In this document: in pieces, positions 21,302-31,837 of the stretch | How positions within the stretch are numbered: position 1 is the first letter of the stretch | Layout of the letters: each line of letters begins with the position of its first letter | From: Echinometra lucunter | Taxonomy: Eukaryota > Echinodermata > Echinoidea > Camarodonta > Echinometridae | Direction: 5' to 3' | Assembly (NCBI GenBank): GCA_029962745.1 | Contig: JAPZVO010000043.1 | Span: 62,001 to 126,000, forward strand | Length of the DNA: 64,000 bases | Notes under the pieces: model-generated | Told to the model about the DNA's origin: nothing | What the model saw: the letters and a program-made list of their open reading frames with translations, nothing else | The model's database searches: none | Translations under genes and position numbers: made by a program

Positions 21302-22460
21302 TTATGGTATAGTTTTTAGATCAGTAACGTAATTATTGAACTTTTCTGGGTAGCCCCACCACTTGACAAAATACTCCTTCACTCCTCTCCGCTTTCGGGT
21401 ATGTAGAATGCGTTCAATTTTGTAAACATCATCTCGAGGGGGGACTACTTTTTGTAACTGCTGTTCGAAGAAAGTGCCATCAATTTCTTCTCCACTGGCG
21501 TCTTTGACTTTGTAGACAATGGGTGTCCTTCTGACAGTCTTGCTGATGGTGAATACATCTTTGTTATGGAAAGCCCAACATGATCTCCCACTCAAAACTT
21601 TGGTTGGTTTTTTAAACCTTTTTTGGGTAAGGCACCGTACAGTGTCATCCACACATCCTTCTCATTCGTAGCCACAACCTCCGAGGGCGGACGGCAAATA
21701 CTCGAGAGCTTGCGTCGATTGTAAGCTGAAACCAATTTCTGCAGTATATCCGTGTACCTACGTGTATTATGGCTGATGAAATACTTGTACATCTTCTATT
21801 TGAGGGTTCGATTGAATCTCTCCACTACGCTGGCTTTTGTTTCGTTCTGAGTCGTAAAAAAAATACTATGTCTTCTTCTTTCAACATACGCTGAAGGGGT
21901 TGTTGATGAATTCCCCTCCTTTATCAGACTGTAGTTTGTATGGTTTCCTACCATCTTTCAGGATTTTCCGAAATGCATCAACAAGGGTTAACCCTTTCTT
22001 GTCTTGAGAGGTACAACCTAGGCGTACTTAGAGAATATGTCAATGCATGTCAAAATATATTTGAATCCTTTTTTTTTTGCCGAGAGAGGGCTTGCATGTC
22101 TACCAGGTCCACCGGCCATTGATGATCGATGCCATACACGATGACTCTGTTTCGTTTAAAACGTCTCCGTAGGGGTTTGTGAAGTGTGTAAGTCGGTTAT
22201 TCTGTCAGCCATTCCTTTATCCTCTTCTTTTTTTATATTTCTTTCTTGTTTCTGCAGTGCACCTCGTGGTAAAAACAGCATCTACACCACCGAAACCAGC
22301 AGAGTGTTCGGGATCGTAATACACCTCTTTTAGGATGTCCTCCATCTGACGTGTCGTGCACGTGTATGTTGACGTTTCCTCTGCAGCAGGCCAAGGCGCA
22401 TCGAACGCGTTCCAACTGTAACCTCAATGATGGAGGCCAACATCCCATGTTGCTCGAGAT
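21302..22460 (-). pseudogene. INT: Retroviral-type integrase with C-terminal chromodomain, broken (Polinton INT)
   Basis: Reading downstream on the minus strand: an N-terminal segment (EDILKEVYYDPEHSAGFGG, about 22290-22350), a pre-core segment (YTLHKPLRRRFKRNRV), then the rve core. The first acidic residue is in QWPVDLVDM (about 22100), the second in LQSDKGGEF (about 21925), and the glutamate in SVVERFNRT (about 21810). The C-terminal part (21302-21652) ends in a chromodomain (VYKIERILHTRKRRG, YFVKWWGYPEKFN). The enzyme would integrate the linear element; the chromodomain probably guides target choice. Stops and frameshifts occur before the core, after MQALSRQ (poly-A tract), twice in the core, after NRTLK and near 21600-21650. 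It is non-functional. Confidence 0.88.
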
Positions 22461-22505
22461 CGGCAGTGTCATGAAATGAACAAGGAAGGTGAATGCGGAT
22501 GCTTA

Positions 22506-23252
22506 TCAATACTGGATCCAGTCTGGGGATGGTTGTCTCTTAGGTCGACGTCTTTTAGGAGGAGGAAGGTGATCCGCTCTCGCGAACACTTCCATTGCGT
22601 TCAAACCGCCTGGTTTGTCATCTTGAAGCTCTGCAGACTTTGTGGGTACTGAATCAGACGACGATTGTTGCTGCATGAAATTCCATATGTCTGGATTTCC
22701 CACGAGCTCCCTTGGAGGATGCAGAGTAGCCATCAGCTTTGCAAATTCTTGCCATCCTTTGGGGGGAAAACTCTTCCTCTTTCTCAACACATCGTTGACT
22801 AGGTCGACGATGTGTGTTCCTTCTAACTCCTTTCCATCCAACACGATTTCTCAATTTTTATTGATACCTATGTGCTGATCAGGTGCAGATTGTATGAGAT
22901 GCATGACTTGCCCGGCTTTGTGAGCCAATGTTTTGGGGACACTCTCTTTGACGCGTTGTGTCCTGGTGGATGCGAAAGAAGAAGAAGGAAAAACCATTGA
23001 CTTGTCCGTAGGATTGTCAGAGCTGATCTCTGGCAAACCATTTCCTGATACATAATCCACTTGAAGGGTCAGGGGTTCGTTGAGTTTGTGATGCACGTTG
23101 ATGTATCGCATGAGGGCCTGCTGATAAAGTTTCACTCTTTCGTCCTCTGGAATACCTTGCCGACGTAGGATTGTCTGCATTTGCTCGTCTAATCTCCATG
23201 CTCGTGCGAAGCGTGCACGTGCTGCCCTGCTTCATGAGGTACCAGCACCATC
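22506..23252 (-). pseudogene. Conserved Polinton protein of unknown function
   Basis: Starts at ATG 23252 (MVLVPHEAG, or the in-phase alternative at 23271) and shifts frame near 23200-23220. It continues through TILRRQGIPEDERVKLYQQA, a variable linker, PKTLAHKAGQVMHLIQ, a TGA at 22851-22853, HIVDLVNDVLRKRKSFPPKG, and a basic proline-rich tail (PPPKRRRPKRQPSPDWIQY). A protein with this layout is regularly found beside the integrase and ATPase in Polintons, and I know of no demonstrated function. One nonsense codon and one frameshift separate it from an intact gene of about 245 codons. Confidence 0.6.
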
Positions 23253-23283
23253 TTTTTTGGCATACTGCATGGTCGATGCTTTC

Positions 23284-23625
23284 CTATCTTTTTTTTGAAT
23301 TATTATTTTTTACGAATATTCTAGCCAGGATAGGAGCAATAAAAAATGGTAGAAATCCACCTCTTTGATTTACAAACTTATTTTTCTTTTTTTGAAGTGA
23401 AATCTTTCTATTAAAAAGGCTTCTCAACTTGTGTTTATGTTGACGAAGTTTGCCTTTTTCGGCAACCGACAAAGGAACAGTGCCGTGAAGGACATTGAGG
23501 GCGCATTCACAAATTCTTTCAATCAGATCCTTTTTAGCGCCTTGCAGTACCAATTTTCTCTGTGTGGGAGTTCTCCTAGCCAAGACGTGTAGGTAAGGAA
23601 TGTTGCTCTTTAACCGACGAGACAT
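23284..23625 (-). CDS. Small basic Polinton protein with hydrophobic C-terminus
   Basis: 113 uninterrupted codons. A conserved helical front (DLIERICECALNVLHG) is followed by a strongly basic middle (KLRQHKHKLRSLFNRK) and a Gly-rich hydrophobic segment (QRGGFLPFFIAPILARIF). It lies between the ATPase and the unknown gene above, all on one strand. Size, charge and the amphipathic tail suggest a DNA-condensing or membrane-active virion protein, but this is inference; the family has no assigned function known to me. Confidence 0.6.
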   Translation of the reverse strand: MSRRLKSNIPYLHVLARRTPTQRKLVLQGAKKDLIERICECALNVLHGTVPLSVAEKGKLRQHKHKLRSLFNRKISLQKKKNKFVNQRGGFLPFFIAPILARIFVKNNNSKKR

Positions 23626-23740
23626 ACCGAATGAGTCCGCTGGTGCTTTCGCACAGGTATTTATATGTCAACTGATGACCGATCCCTTCTGTCTGCCGTC
23701 TTTATAGGGTAATGGAAGATTTTTCATTTCATGACATACA

Positions 23741-24448
23741 CTACGTTCTTTTGTCCAAGGAATATGTGGGTTCGCGAGCATAATTTCTCATCCGCGTCGG
23801 GTTTGAGTCTATGTGAAGATAACCGTAGGGTCTTCCCGTGGCATCTTTGTATACGTCTTGTAGAAATTTCCCATTTTGAGGATAAATCTGTTTAGCTAAA
23901 TGGCTAATTTGGGAAGAGTCGCGGGGATGTTTGAAGAGGATCATGTAGTGTGCAATGAGGCTGATCGTTCTGCTCTCTTTCCCCTGATGAAAGAGATTTT
24001 GACTGATGAGGATGACGGAGAGATTTCGATGATGACTCCCTTTGGTGAAGAGGTGGGACACCCGTTGATCCTGATTGGCCTGCGACATTAAATTATCTAG
24101 AATAATTAGATTAGAATTCCTGCGGTCAAATAGCCCTTCCATATCCGAAGGAATACCCTCGTGAAATTCAGTGTATGGCATATCCCTCGCCATATCCGCA
24201 TAACCCAGCTGATATTCCCCATAATACCAAATGATCTTTTCAGAAGGTTTATCCACCAACTTCCCATGATCTTTGATGAGTTTCGTCACAAATTGCGTTT
24301 TACCACATCCTGTCGGACCGGCTACCAGAGCTGTAAAAGGATGCTTCAAGCGCACATCCATCCCATCGAATGACTCACTCTTTTCAAACATTCTCTCCTT
24401 TATAACACCCATCTTCAAACACTGTGAGCCAAATGCAAAAGAAATCAT
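23741..24448 (-). CDS. ATP: Genome-packaging ATPase (FtsK/HerA, A32-like; Polinton ATP)
   Basis: 235 uninterrupted codons. Walker A is GPTGCGKT (residues 44-51), Walker B is NLIILDNL (113-120, acidic residue D118), and a sensor-like SVILISQNLF sits at 144-153. Length and motif order match the Polinton packaging ATPase, which translocates DNA into the capsid. The ATG at 24446-24448 gives the longest frame; an internal ATG at M13 (MGVIKERMFEKSE) may be the real start because similarity to the family seems to begin there. This is one of the few undamaged genes in the element. Confidence 0.9.
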   Translation of the reverse strand: MISFAFGSQCLKMGVIKERMFEKSESFDGMDVRLKHPFTALVAGPTGCGKTQFVTKLIKDHGKLVDKPSEKIIWYYGEYQLGYADMARDMPYTEFHEGIPSDMEGLFDRRNSNLIILDNLMSQANQDQRVSHLFTKGSHHRNLSVILISQNLFHQGKESRTISLIAHYMILFKHPRDSSQISHLAKQIYPQNGKFLQDVYKDATGRPYGYLHIDSNPTRMRNYAREPTYSLDKRT

Positions 24449-24924
24449 GAAAAAGTGACGAGTGATGAAATAAGATTCTCTTTCTAAGGATGTTTAATAT
24501 CAGACTTGCAAAAACGCAACATAAATGTACATCACTGAAGCAATTTAAAAGTAGACATTATTATTCTACTTGACTGACAACATACATATTGTTTCTTCTT
24601 CACACGTATTCATTTTATTGCACCATAAAAACGAGGACATTTAAAATCCAATGGAGAAATAAATTTAGAAACGTAATGATAAACAAAAGCGTGCAGAGTC
24701 AACATAGTACACGATTGGTTAGGGGTTACCAAAAAAAAAGTAATAATAGATACAATAAATTTTTGTAAACTGGCACCGTTCTAAAACAGATGATGTAGTT
24801 CATATAAAAATACATGTCATGTAGTTGATAGGATTTGCATAACACATAACGATATGAAATTTTATCCGATGAATTTTACATTATCTTTTTTTCGCATATG
24901 CAGCAATTTGAAAGACACACCCAC

Positions 24925-24962
<38 letters not shown>

Positions 24963-25028
24963 TGACACAAGAATAAACAAAAAAATGCGCTCATTATAAC
25001 TGCGCTCATTTAAAAGGTCAAGGAGATT
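24449..25028. other. Intergenic spacer with (TA)n tract
   Basis: AT-rich spacer between the polymerase stop and the ATPase start. It contains a (TA)n tract at 24928-24960. No coding signal. Confidence 0.6.
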
Positions 25029-28000
25029 CTAATACCCGTATGGAAGGGTATTTACGTCATCGATTCTCACGCGTTTGTCATACACAAGACAATGTACTTT
25101 GCTTTCCGCACGGGAAACAGTGGCTTGTGCACGGTTTCGGGCGATCCGATAAGGATCGGTCACCGTGGTATATGTCCTCTCACCTTGTACCAATTCAGCG
25201 CTACTTTCAAAATTAACCAAACGCCCGTTCCTGCAGTTCAGACTTAAGCCTCGAACTTTACAGCTCCCTACAACTTCACATTTCTGTTTAGTCGAGTACA
25301 CTTTATAGGTATAGTTTTTTGGCCCGAGGGCGTAGAGTTCGGTAATGTAGATTCCTTGTCCAAAGTCTTTTTCAAGCTCGTCGGTCATGTCCCCGAGAAA
25401 GTTACCCGTCGGAATGTCATTCACCCTGTTGTCTTTGAGGTAGATAATAGAGTCTGTATCAAAGTAGAGGACACGCTTTTGCAGCTGTTGGAGGTAACTA
25501 TTAAGTTGGAGCCTCGAATAACACGTGGTGAAGGCTGCCACGACGACATTCGTGTTGAGGAGGACTTCGAGAAATTCCTCTTCTCTCACGTATTGCACTT
25601 GCGCCATGTTTTCATTCGGAAAGTCCACGCGTTTGATCGTGAAAGTGGAGTTGGTAACTTGCTGGAAGAACTCTTCAGGTTCGGTGAAATATAAAGTTTG
25701 CGGTAACTTGTTTCTTTGTCCAAATTTACCCCAAAACTATTCAAACAAATCTTGCTCACTGCTCTCAAGCCTTAGTTTGTTTTGATAGTATTGGGATCCA
25801 GGATTATGCCTTCCTTTTCGTGGTAGGTCTCGATGTACTCTTTCCTCGCCTTTTCAATTTCTGGAGTGGGAGGAACGTCTTCCGAACGACATTCCTTCGG
25901 CCAACCACTTGCTTCCTGTTTTACTTTGAGGAACATGTTAATATACTCGCTGAAGAGTCCTCCAGTTTGAGTATCAGGTTCCATACTGCGTGGACTCTGA
26001 ATAATCCCAAATCTCGTACACCTCCCCCACACGATAGCCCAATTATATCGCTTTTTTTTACTTCCTCTGTGACCCAAGTTGATGACAGGGCCCTTTCCTC
26101 ATCATTGTGTTCGCAAGGTTCTGATTGTTGCTGCTCCACACAAGAGCGGCAGAGTGGAAGCAGTAACTTACCCTCAGTATTCCGATAAGGACGGACAGGG
26201 TGATATAAACGACGTGCCGGGAATACCTTACACTTCACAAGGCCAAAGTTGTGATCGAGGGATTTGAAATTTTCCGTGATGATATTGGGATGTCCGAGGG
26301 GATATCTCGCATATTTGCAGACCAAGGGGTATAGGCTACATACATCAATGTATCGGATTTTATCGTCACCCTGAAAGTTATGATAGAGTTTGATGACATT
26401 GGTCCCCCCCCCCCTCATAAAAAGCGTGGCGTGGTTCTAAGGGATCTACGCTTTCAAGTTCTCTTACAAATTTCGTCAGCTCGGCATTCTCTCTTTGCAT
26501 TTTCTTGAAATCGCATTCCCACATTTCAACAACGTTGTATCCTGATTTACGTAATTCGTGTAACCTTAGCATGGTTGAGTCGTAGACATCCTGAACAGTG
26601 TTGCTCGAGCCAGGCACGAGTGTATCCCTTCTTTGTAACATTTTGGACACCCATGCCAAATGTCTCCCAAAAATTCATAACAGGTTCTGGATGCTAGATG
26701 GTACCCATCTACTTTATAGTGCCCGATTTTGTATTCACCCCCGTTTCGAGCGTGCTCAATTTCTATGCCCTCCTTGAAGCTCACCCATTTCAACCATTTC
26801 AAGGCAGCGATTGAATGCCTATCGCTGTTCCTGTAGCCCTGGGTAGGAATGAGACCGATGGTATTTTCTTCCAAAAATTTGTCCGAAAAACAACGTTGCA
26901 TGCGGCGGCAATGGCCAATTTTGAAAAGGATCAATGTTCCCCGTGACACGCATAAAATGGGACCTAAAACGCATGAGGAAAAAACCCTTTCTTCAACTCA
27001 TTGAGGTCAAAGGTGGCAGGGAAAGCGGACAGGGGCATGGCTAAGAAACTGATGAGTCGATGACTTTCACTTTTCCTATCAGGCATAACAGTTAAAAAAC
27101 GTTCATGATAACCTGCGGAGCTATGGCGTTGCGAAAACAATAATCTTGAATGAAATGGGCATCGTAAGAGCGAGCATTGTGAGCGATAGCAATTATGCCG
27201 TCATGACCCTCGTCCCCTAAAAGCCATTCGCAAAATGCAACCTCAGTGTCTTCCCCCTGGAAGATATGTTCGCGAATATCACACCGGGGGCAAGCGATAT
27301 CCTGTTGATGCACACAGTCTTCGCAAACTCGCTGGGCCACGCATAAATTTGGGATGTGCTTCATGACTGGACCATGTTGGTTTAAATCAATTTGGACGTC
27401 CTGCCGACATTCAAAGTCAAAGGAAATGAATTTCTGTTTCTCCGGTGGTTTTTCTTCGCCGTTGGCTTTCTTTTTTTTTTTTTTTTTTTTTTTTTTTTCT
27501 TTTTTTACATCGCCGTTGGCTTTCTCCTTTTTTTATTTTTATTTTTTGCTCTTTGTTTTTTGGCTCTTTCTGCATATCCGGTAGCGGTTGCATGTAACAC
27601 TGGTGATTGAATTTCATGATGTGTCTACGACATCACTCATAATATCGCTTATTGCAGTCCTGTTTTTTAGGGTTAATAAAACGTGAATCGACAATGACCC
27701 CGCATTCACACTTGAATATTTTTTCGCATACTGATTTAGACTGCGAAATGCTCTGGCGATGGCGACCGAAACAAGACTGACTCTTGAAAGATCTCTTGCA
27801 TGTTTCACACTTCAGCCATGTTTCGATCACACACCCTGCATTTTGCTTACAACAGTTGCAAGTGTTGATACATTTATGCTTCTCTTCCGCGTCATACCCC
27901 TTGAAACTGACCTCGCAGAAGTAACTTTTACCTAAAAACATCGGTAAGCTAAGAATGACGTCATAATGTTTATGATGTAGAAACAGTTTTAGCATTTTCT

Positions 28001-29779
28001 TATTGGAGGGGGCTTTGTAAAGTAGAACGTGCTTGTTTGGTGGTATCGTAAACCAAAATCTGATAGCCTTTAGAACTAAGGTATTCTTGAAATTGTTCAG
28101 TCTCAGGAATACCACATACACCCTCTTTGACCCCCGCTTTTCGGTGCAATAGACGCGCCTCTTCCGTTTGAAGTTGCCCTTTTGAATGCCTGATCTTTTG
28201 ATAATGCCTGTTGTTGCTGTCTTTGTTAGCGTAAGCCATGGCCGTGGACCATATTAAACCCCCTTCCAATAGAAAGACTTCCTCGTTGGATTATAAGCTG
28301 CTCCAAAAGCACCAATAACCTATCCACAGAAAATTGATCATGGCGGGTGAAAGGAATACCGATATCCTGTCTCAAAGAGGGTGATGAAATGACGAAGCCT
28401 ATTAGATCATGGTCTGCTATTTGCATAGTCAGCCGGCGGACAATACTTAATAGTAATGCAGTGACAACGTCTTCCGGGAACATTCTTCCCAGTAATGGGG
28501 TTAATGCCCTGACGGTGACGCTGTAGTCGTAGACTTTTCCCCTGAAACGTGGCGCTGCCCTCTCTTGGTGCCCTTGGATTGTATAATACTCTTCGATCAG
28601 CTCCTGAAAAGAAAAGAAACAGTAAAGGGTAGTAAGACACTGTGAGAGACACTGTGAGAGACACTGTGAGTAGAAATATACATATATGGATAGTCAACTA
28701 CATTTAACTTACCGTGATATGCTTGGGGGTAGCCGGTCTACGCACATGTTCCTCTCTACCCTCTTCCTGTTTAGAGCGGTCCTCCATTGCGCGAACTCTG
28801 CAAGAAGATCCTCGTCGGGGATAGAAGAGTCATCCTCCAGTGTCATTGCCGATGAGGAGGATTGATCACCGTTCTAGGATTTATGATATTAAAAAAAAAC
28901 CCGACACGAATTGAATTGTATGTTTCATTGTTTTTTCCATATTTATTATTAGATTGCATGCAAGTTAAACATGACATCGTTATACATTTACACACACTCA
29001 CAAAAACACACGCGTGTCAAGAATAATGTAAATGAATAAGATAAACACACATTTTCACTTACTTCGCTATCCCCTTCATCCACGGCCATGATCTCGTTTG
29101 AAGGTGGATCTGGAGAGGCAGTTCCGGAAGGTGGCACCCATCCCGATGTCGAAGGGATGTCCATATTCTACTATAGAAAAGTGAACGATAACAAATAGTT
29201 CTAGTTTAGGTTGTACACGCACTTCTTTCCAATGGGTAATCTTGATGTCATGTCACATTATACGTAAATTTAACGAATCATGTATTTCCACCACCAACAC
29301 CTGACGATTACATTAATAGCAGGACCACATAACACGGTGAAAATGGACTAGTTTCGAAATAAATGCAGATTATCATACCCAAGCAGTCAAACTATACCAA
29401 CATCAACAACAACAAGCGCCATCTCTCTCAACATTTTCTTTGGGGTGCACTGTTTATAGATATACAGTCCAATTCATCACATCACACCACGGTAACAGCA
29501 AAATTTGTCTCTTTTAGTTACTAAATATGTATATTTCGGTAATTGACACAGTTTTTTTCAACTTACCCCTGGCAGTACTTCCTTAGCTTGCACACTGGAC
29601 TTTGCACTTTCCAAGTCCCTTGGTCTATTAAAGGTGTTCATCCTGGCATCTTGCGTCCTCTCACTTCCTCTTTTCAATCTTTCATTCATAGCCCTCATTC
29701 GTCTTCGGGTGGCGTCAATAAACTTTCTCCTCAACTCTTTAAATGACATCTCATCTTGTACGGACCATTGTTCAGCCAT
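25029..29779 (-). pseudogene. POLB: Protein-primed family B DNA polymerase, four exons, decayed (Polinton POLB)
   Basis: Predicted exons: 29779-29567 (213 bp, phase 0), 29167-29063 (105 bp), 28873-28713 and 28603-25029, each with ag/gtaag-type junctions. The N-terminal Cys-rich domain spans about 27640-28270 (CETCKRSF, CECGVIV). Exo I (FDFE) is at about 27411-27422 and Exo II (NARSYDAHF) at about 27163. Palm motif A (YIDVCSLYP) is at about 26346, motif B (KICLNSF) at about 25745 and motif C (YFDTDSI) at about 25455. The enzyme would replicate the linear genome from a terminal protein. Exon 3 is 1 nt out of frame with exon 4; there are frameshifts near 28000-28100, 26600, 26400, 26050 and 25650-25770, and stops near 26960. 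The segment expected to hold Exo III (about 26950-27000) appears deleted. A lysine-rich slippage tract lies at 27470-27560. Confidence 0.9.
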
Positions 29780-30326
29780 TTTCTCCCCTTATAGGTATTA
29801 TTTCAATAACAATGTAGATAAATATGCAACGATGCTGTTGGATGAGGTCAAAAAAACCCAACTGTCTCTGGTGAATATCTTGAAGTCATGTGACTCCCTG
29901 AAGCGGTTCCCGTAAATTTATATATAGACATCGTTACTAAGAAGTTGACCCCCTAGCAACTATCAAAATACTCGTATAGGAACGACCAGCATAGCACTTT
30001 CCAAAGAAGTCAAACTATTACCTGACAAAGTCTGCTTTTTCACATTAGAGTAGAATATAGAACCTGCTATGGTTCACAGCGTTAAAAATAGACATCGCTA
30101 AAAGGCTCAGTCATTAAGAAACAAAGGGAGGAATACGCCCGTTCTATTTGTGTAAATTCTCTCGTACAGATGATGAAAGGTTCGTTTGATTAAACAAAGA
30201 AAGGATCAAATGAGACACAACAGTGTTTCTTTGCATTATTTTCTTATGAAAGCACTCCCCTAGCAATTTTTCACGACTCAGTCTTCATCCACCCGTCGAG
30301 AAAAATACAAAGCTCTCTATACTAAA
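29780..30326. other. Divergent intergenic region, presumed bidirectional promoter
   Basis: Lies between the divergent polymerase (minus) and the right-hand plus-strand gene. It is AT-rich with no coding signal. By position it should hold both promoters; a tatata-containing stretch occurs at about 29918-29925. Confidence 0.4.
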
Positions 30327-30890
30327 ATGGCTACTGCATGCAGACAAGCAACGCGTGAGGCTATCAAGGCCTTGTTAGATGCATATCCCACTTGAGTTAT
30401 ATGGAAAATGAATACATAGATCGTTGTCCTCGAGAGGGAGGGGGTCATTCCTATGATGGGCGATGAAACCGTGGAGGAAATGACAGCTCGAGGATGTAGC
30501 TACGAAGAAATATGGGGGGGGGGGGGGGGGGGACAAGAGCAAACACCAGGAAGTATATTCCGGGAAAGGATCCCCCGACTTTTTGATGTCCCGAGAGTTC
30601 CGGAGGATGCATCCCCTGGAGCAGTGCGGGCACTGCGGGATGAAGAGCTGCTGGAGGAGGATATCGAAGAGCGGCTGGAAAACGACGTGTCTGAGGAGCA
30701 TAAGCGACATTTTGGCTATGCTTTCAGTTCCAGACAACTCCTGGCAGAGTACATTCTCCAGTCGGAAATCGACGCAAGCGATTTCGAAATCATCAGAAAC
30801 CCTAGGAAAATATGACCGGGATTTACCATCCTCCAGGTGGTATACCTAGGAACCCTCGACGGGGTGAAATACATCGAAGATGTGGATTAA
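30327..30890 (+). pseudogene. Right-end Polinton gene, unknown function, frameshifted
   Basis: Begins ATG at 30327 (CRQATREAIKALLDAYPT), stops at TGA, and recovers in other frames as YMENEYIDRCPREGG, then PMMGDETVEEMTARG, and a glutamate-rich helical segment (LLEEDIEERLENDVSEEHKR). A poly-G run (30517-30532) lies in the middle and probably changes frame in some reads. The likely end is TAA at 30888-30890, in another frame from the 120-codon open stretch (30453-30815). The acidic, helical character is visible; I recognise no domain. Confidence 0.45.
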
Positions 30891-31335
30891 TTTAAAGTAG
30901 TACAACCTTTGTACATCATTTGTGTGCGGTGGTCATTTTGCAGTGGTAATGAACATCTCATCGTGTGTTTTCTATTGTGTCATATATAGCCTGGTCATGA
31001 AGTGAAATTGCTGTGTGTATATTTCTTTTTTCAATATTACTTTAATTCTTCGCGTGTGATATGTTTGAGTTTCATCGGATTGACTTTCGGAACGTTTTGT
31101 ATCATAATTATAATCTTCCAAACGTGTGAACGGTTCAAGCATTTTCAGGATCGAGGAAAGGAACATTGATTTCAGTAAGTAGAATTCACTTACATTCAAT
31201 TTCATTCATCCGTCCAACCCTTGGTAGGGGGGACGGTCAGAGTAGGGGATTGTTTAGATGGTTGCTAGGATACAAGAGCGCGATGCGAGTCGCTAATGGT
31301 TTTAGGCGGGAAACGTCCTGATATTTCAGTCGTCC

Positions 31336-31837
31336 TCCGTGTCTAGATCTAACTCTGAAACTATAGGGGTTTCTTAACCCTTCCATTCAAAGCAATGTTT
31401 GTTTGCTTGTTGCCATGGGGACACAATGCCCATCCTTACAACGTCGACGATCTTTTGTCTTAATTTTAAAACAATATACCTTGACGTCATATCTATTCAG
31501 TGTCCATCTTTCCTCACCACCCTCGTTCATGCATATTCATGGAGCTTATTCAATGTCCATCTTTCCTCACCACCTTCATTCATGCATATTCATGCCAGCC
31601 TGTTCAATGTCCATCTTTCCTCACCACCTTCATTCATGCATATTCATGCCAGCCTGTTCAATGTCCATCTTTTCCACATCACACTTCTTTGTCTTTGCGC
31701 AATATGCTAATACGATTACGTCATCGTCCATTCAATGCCCATCTTCCAACAAGATGAACTCATTTGTTTACCTTACCTCATGAATATTCATTATGCTAAT
31801 GAGATTACGTAATACTCTTTTGTTTACTCGTCATCCT
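31336..31837. repeat. Polinton right terminal inverted repeat
   Basis: About 502 bp, inverted copy of 10741-11138. It is about 108 bp longer because a 54-bp unit (core gtccatctttcctcaccacc, ttcatgcatattcatg) is present three times here and once at the left. Open frames over it are repeat translations. Confidence 0.85.

Larger units (their letters stand above)
10741..31837. mobile_element. Polinton/Maverick, near complete, decayed (21.1 kb)
   Basis: Long terminal inverted repeats (10741-11138 and 31336-31837) enclose the full set of Polinton hallmark genes. These are protein-primed family B DNA polymerase, retroviral-type integrase with chromodomain, FtsK/HerA-type packaging ATPase, adenain-type cysteine protease, double-jelly-roll major capsid and a penton-like fragment. 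After subtracting the 4.1-kb foldback at 12340-16477 and the ~1-kb internal duplication, the body is about 16 kb, the usual size. The termini read AG...CT. The flanking 6-mers (cactca left, tcagtg right) do not form a target duplication, so the edges are uncertain by some bases. Most genes carry stops or frameshifts, so this is an inactive endogenous copy. Confidence 0.92.

Noticed and set aside
27354..27617. Phe-rich membrane-like frames, and a lysine-rich frame on the other strand
   Set aside because: Poly-T slippage tract within the decayed polymerase exon. Only the minus-strand sense is part of a gene.
31399..31783. 103- and 126-codon frames with repeated SSPPSFMHIHASLF-type segments
   Set aside because: They lie wholly in the Polinton right TIR and follow its 54-bp repeat; the mirror frame exists in the left TIR.
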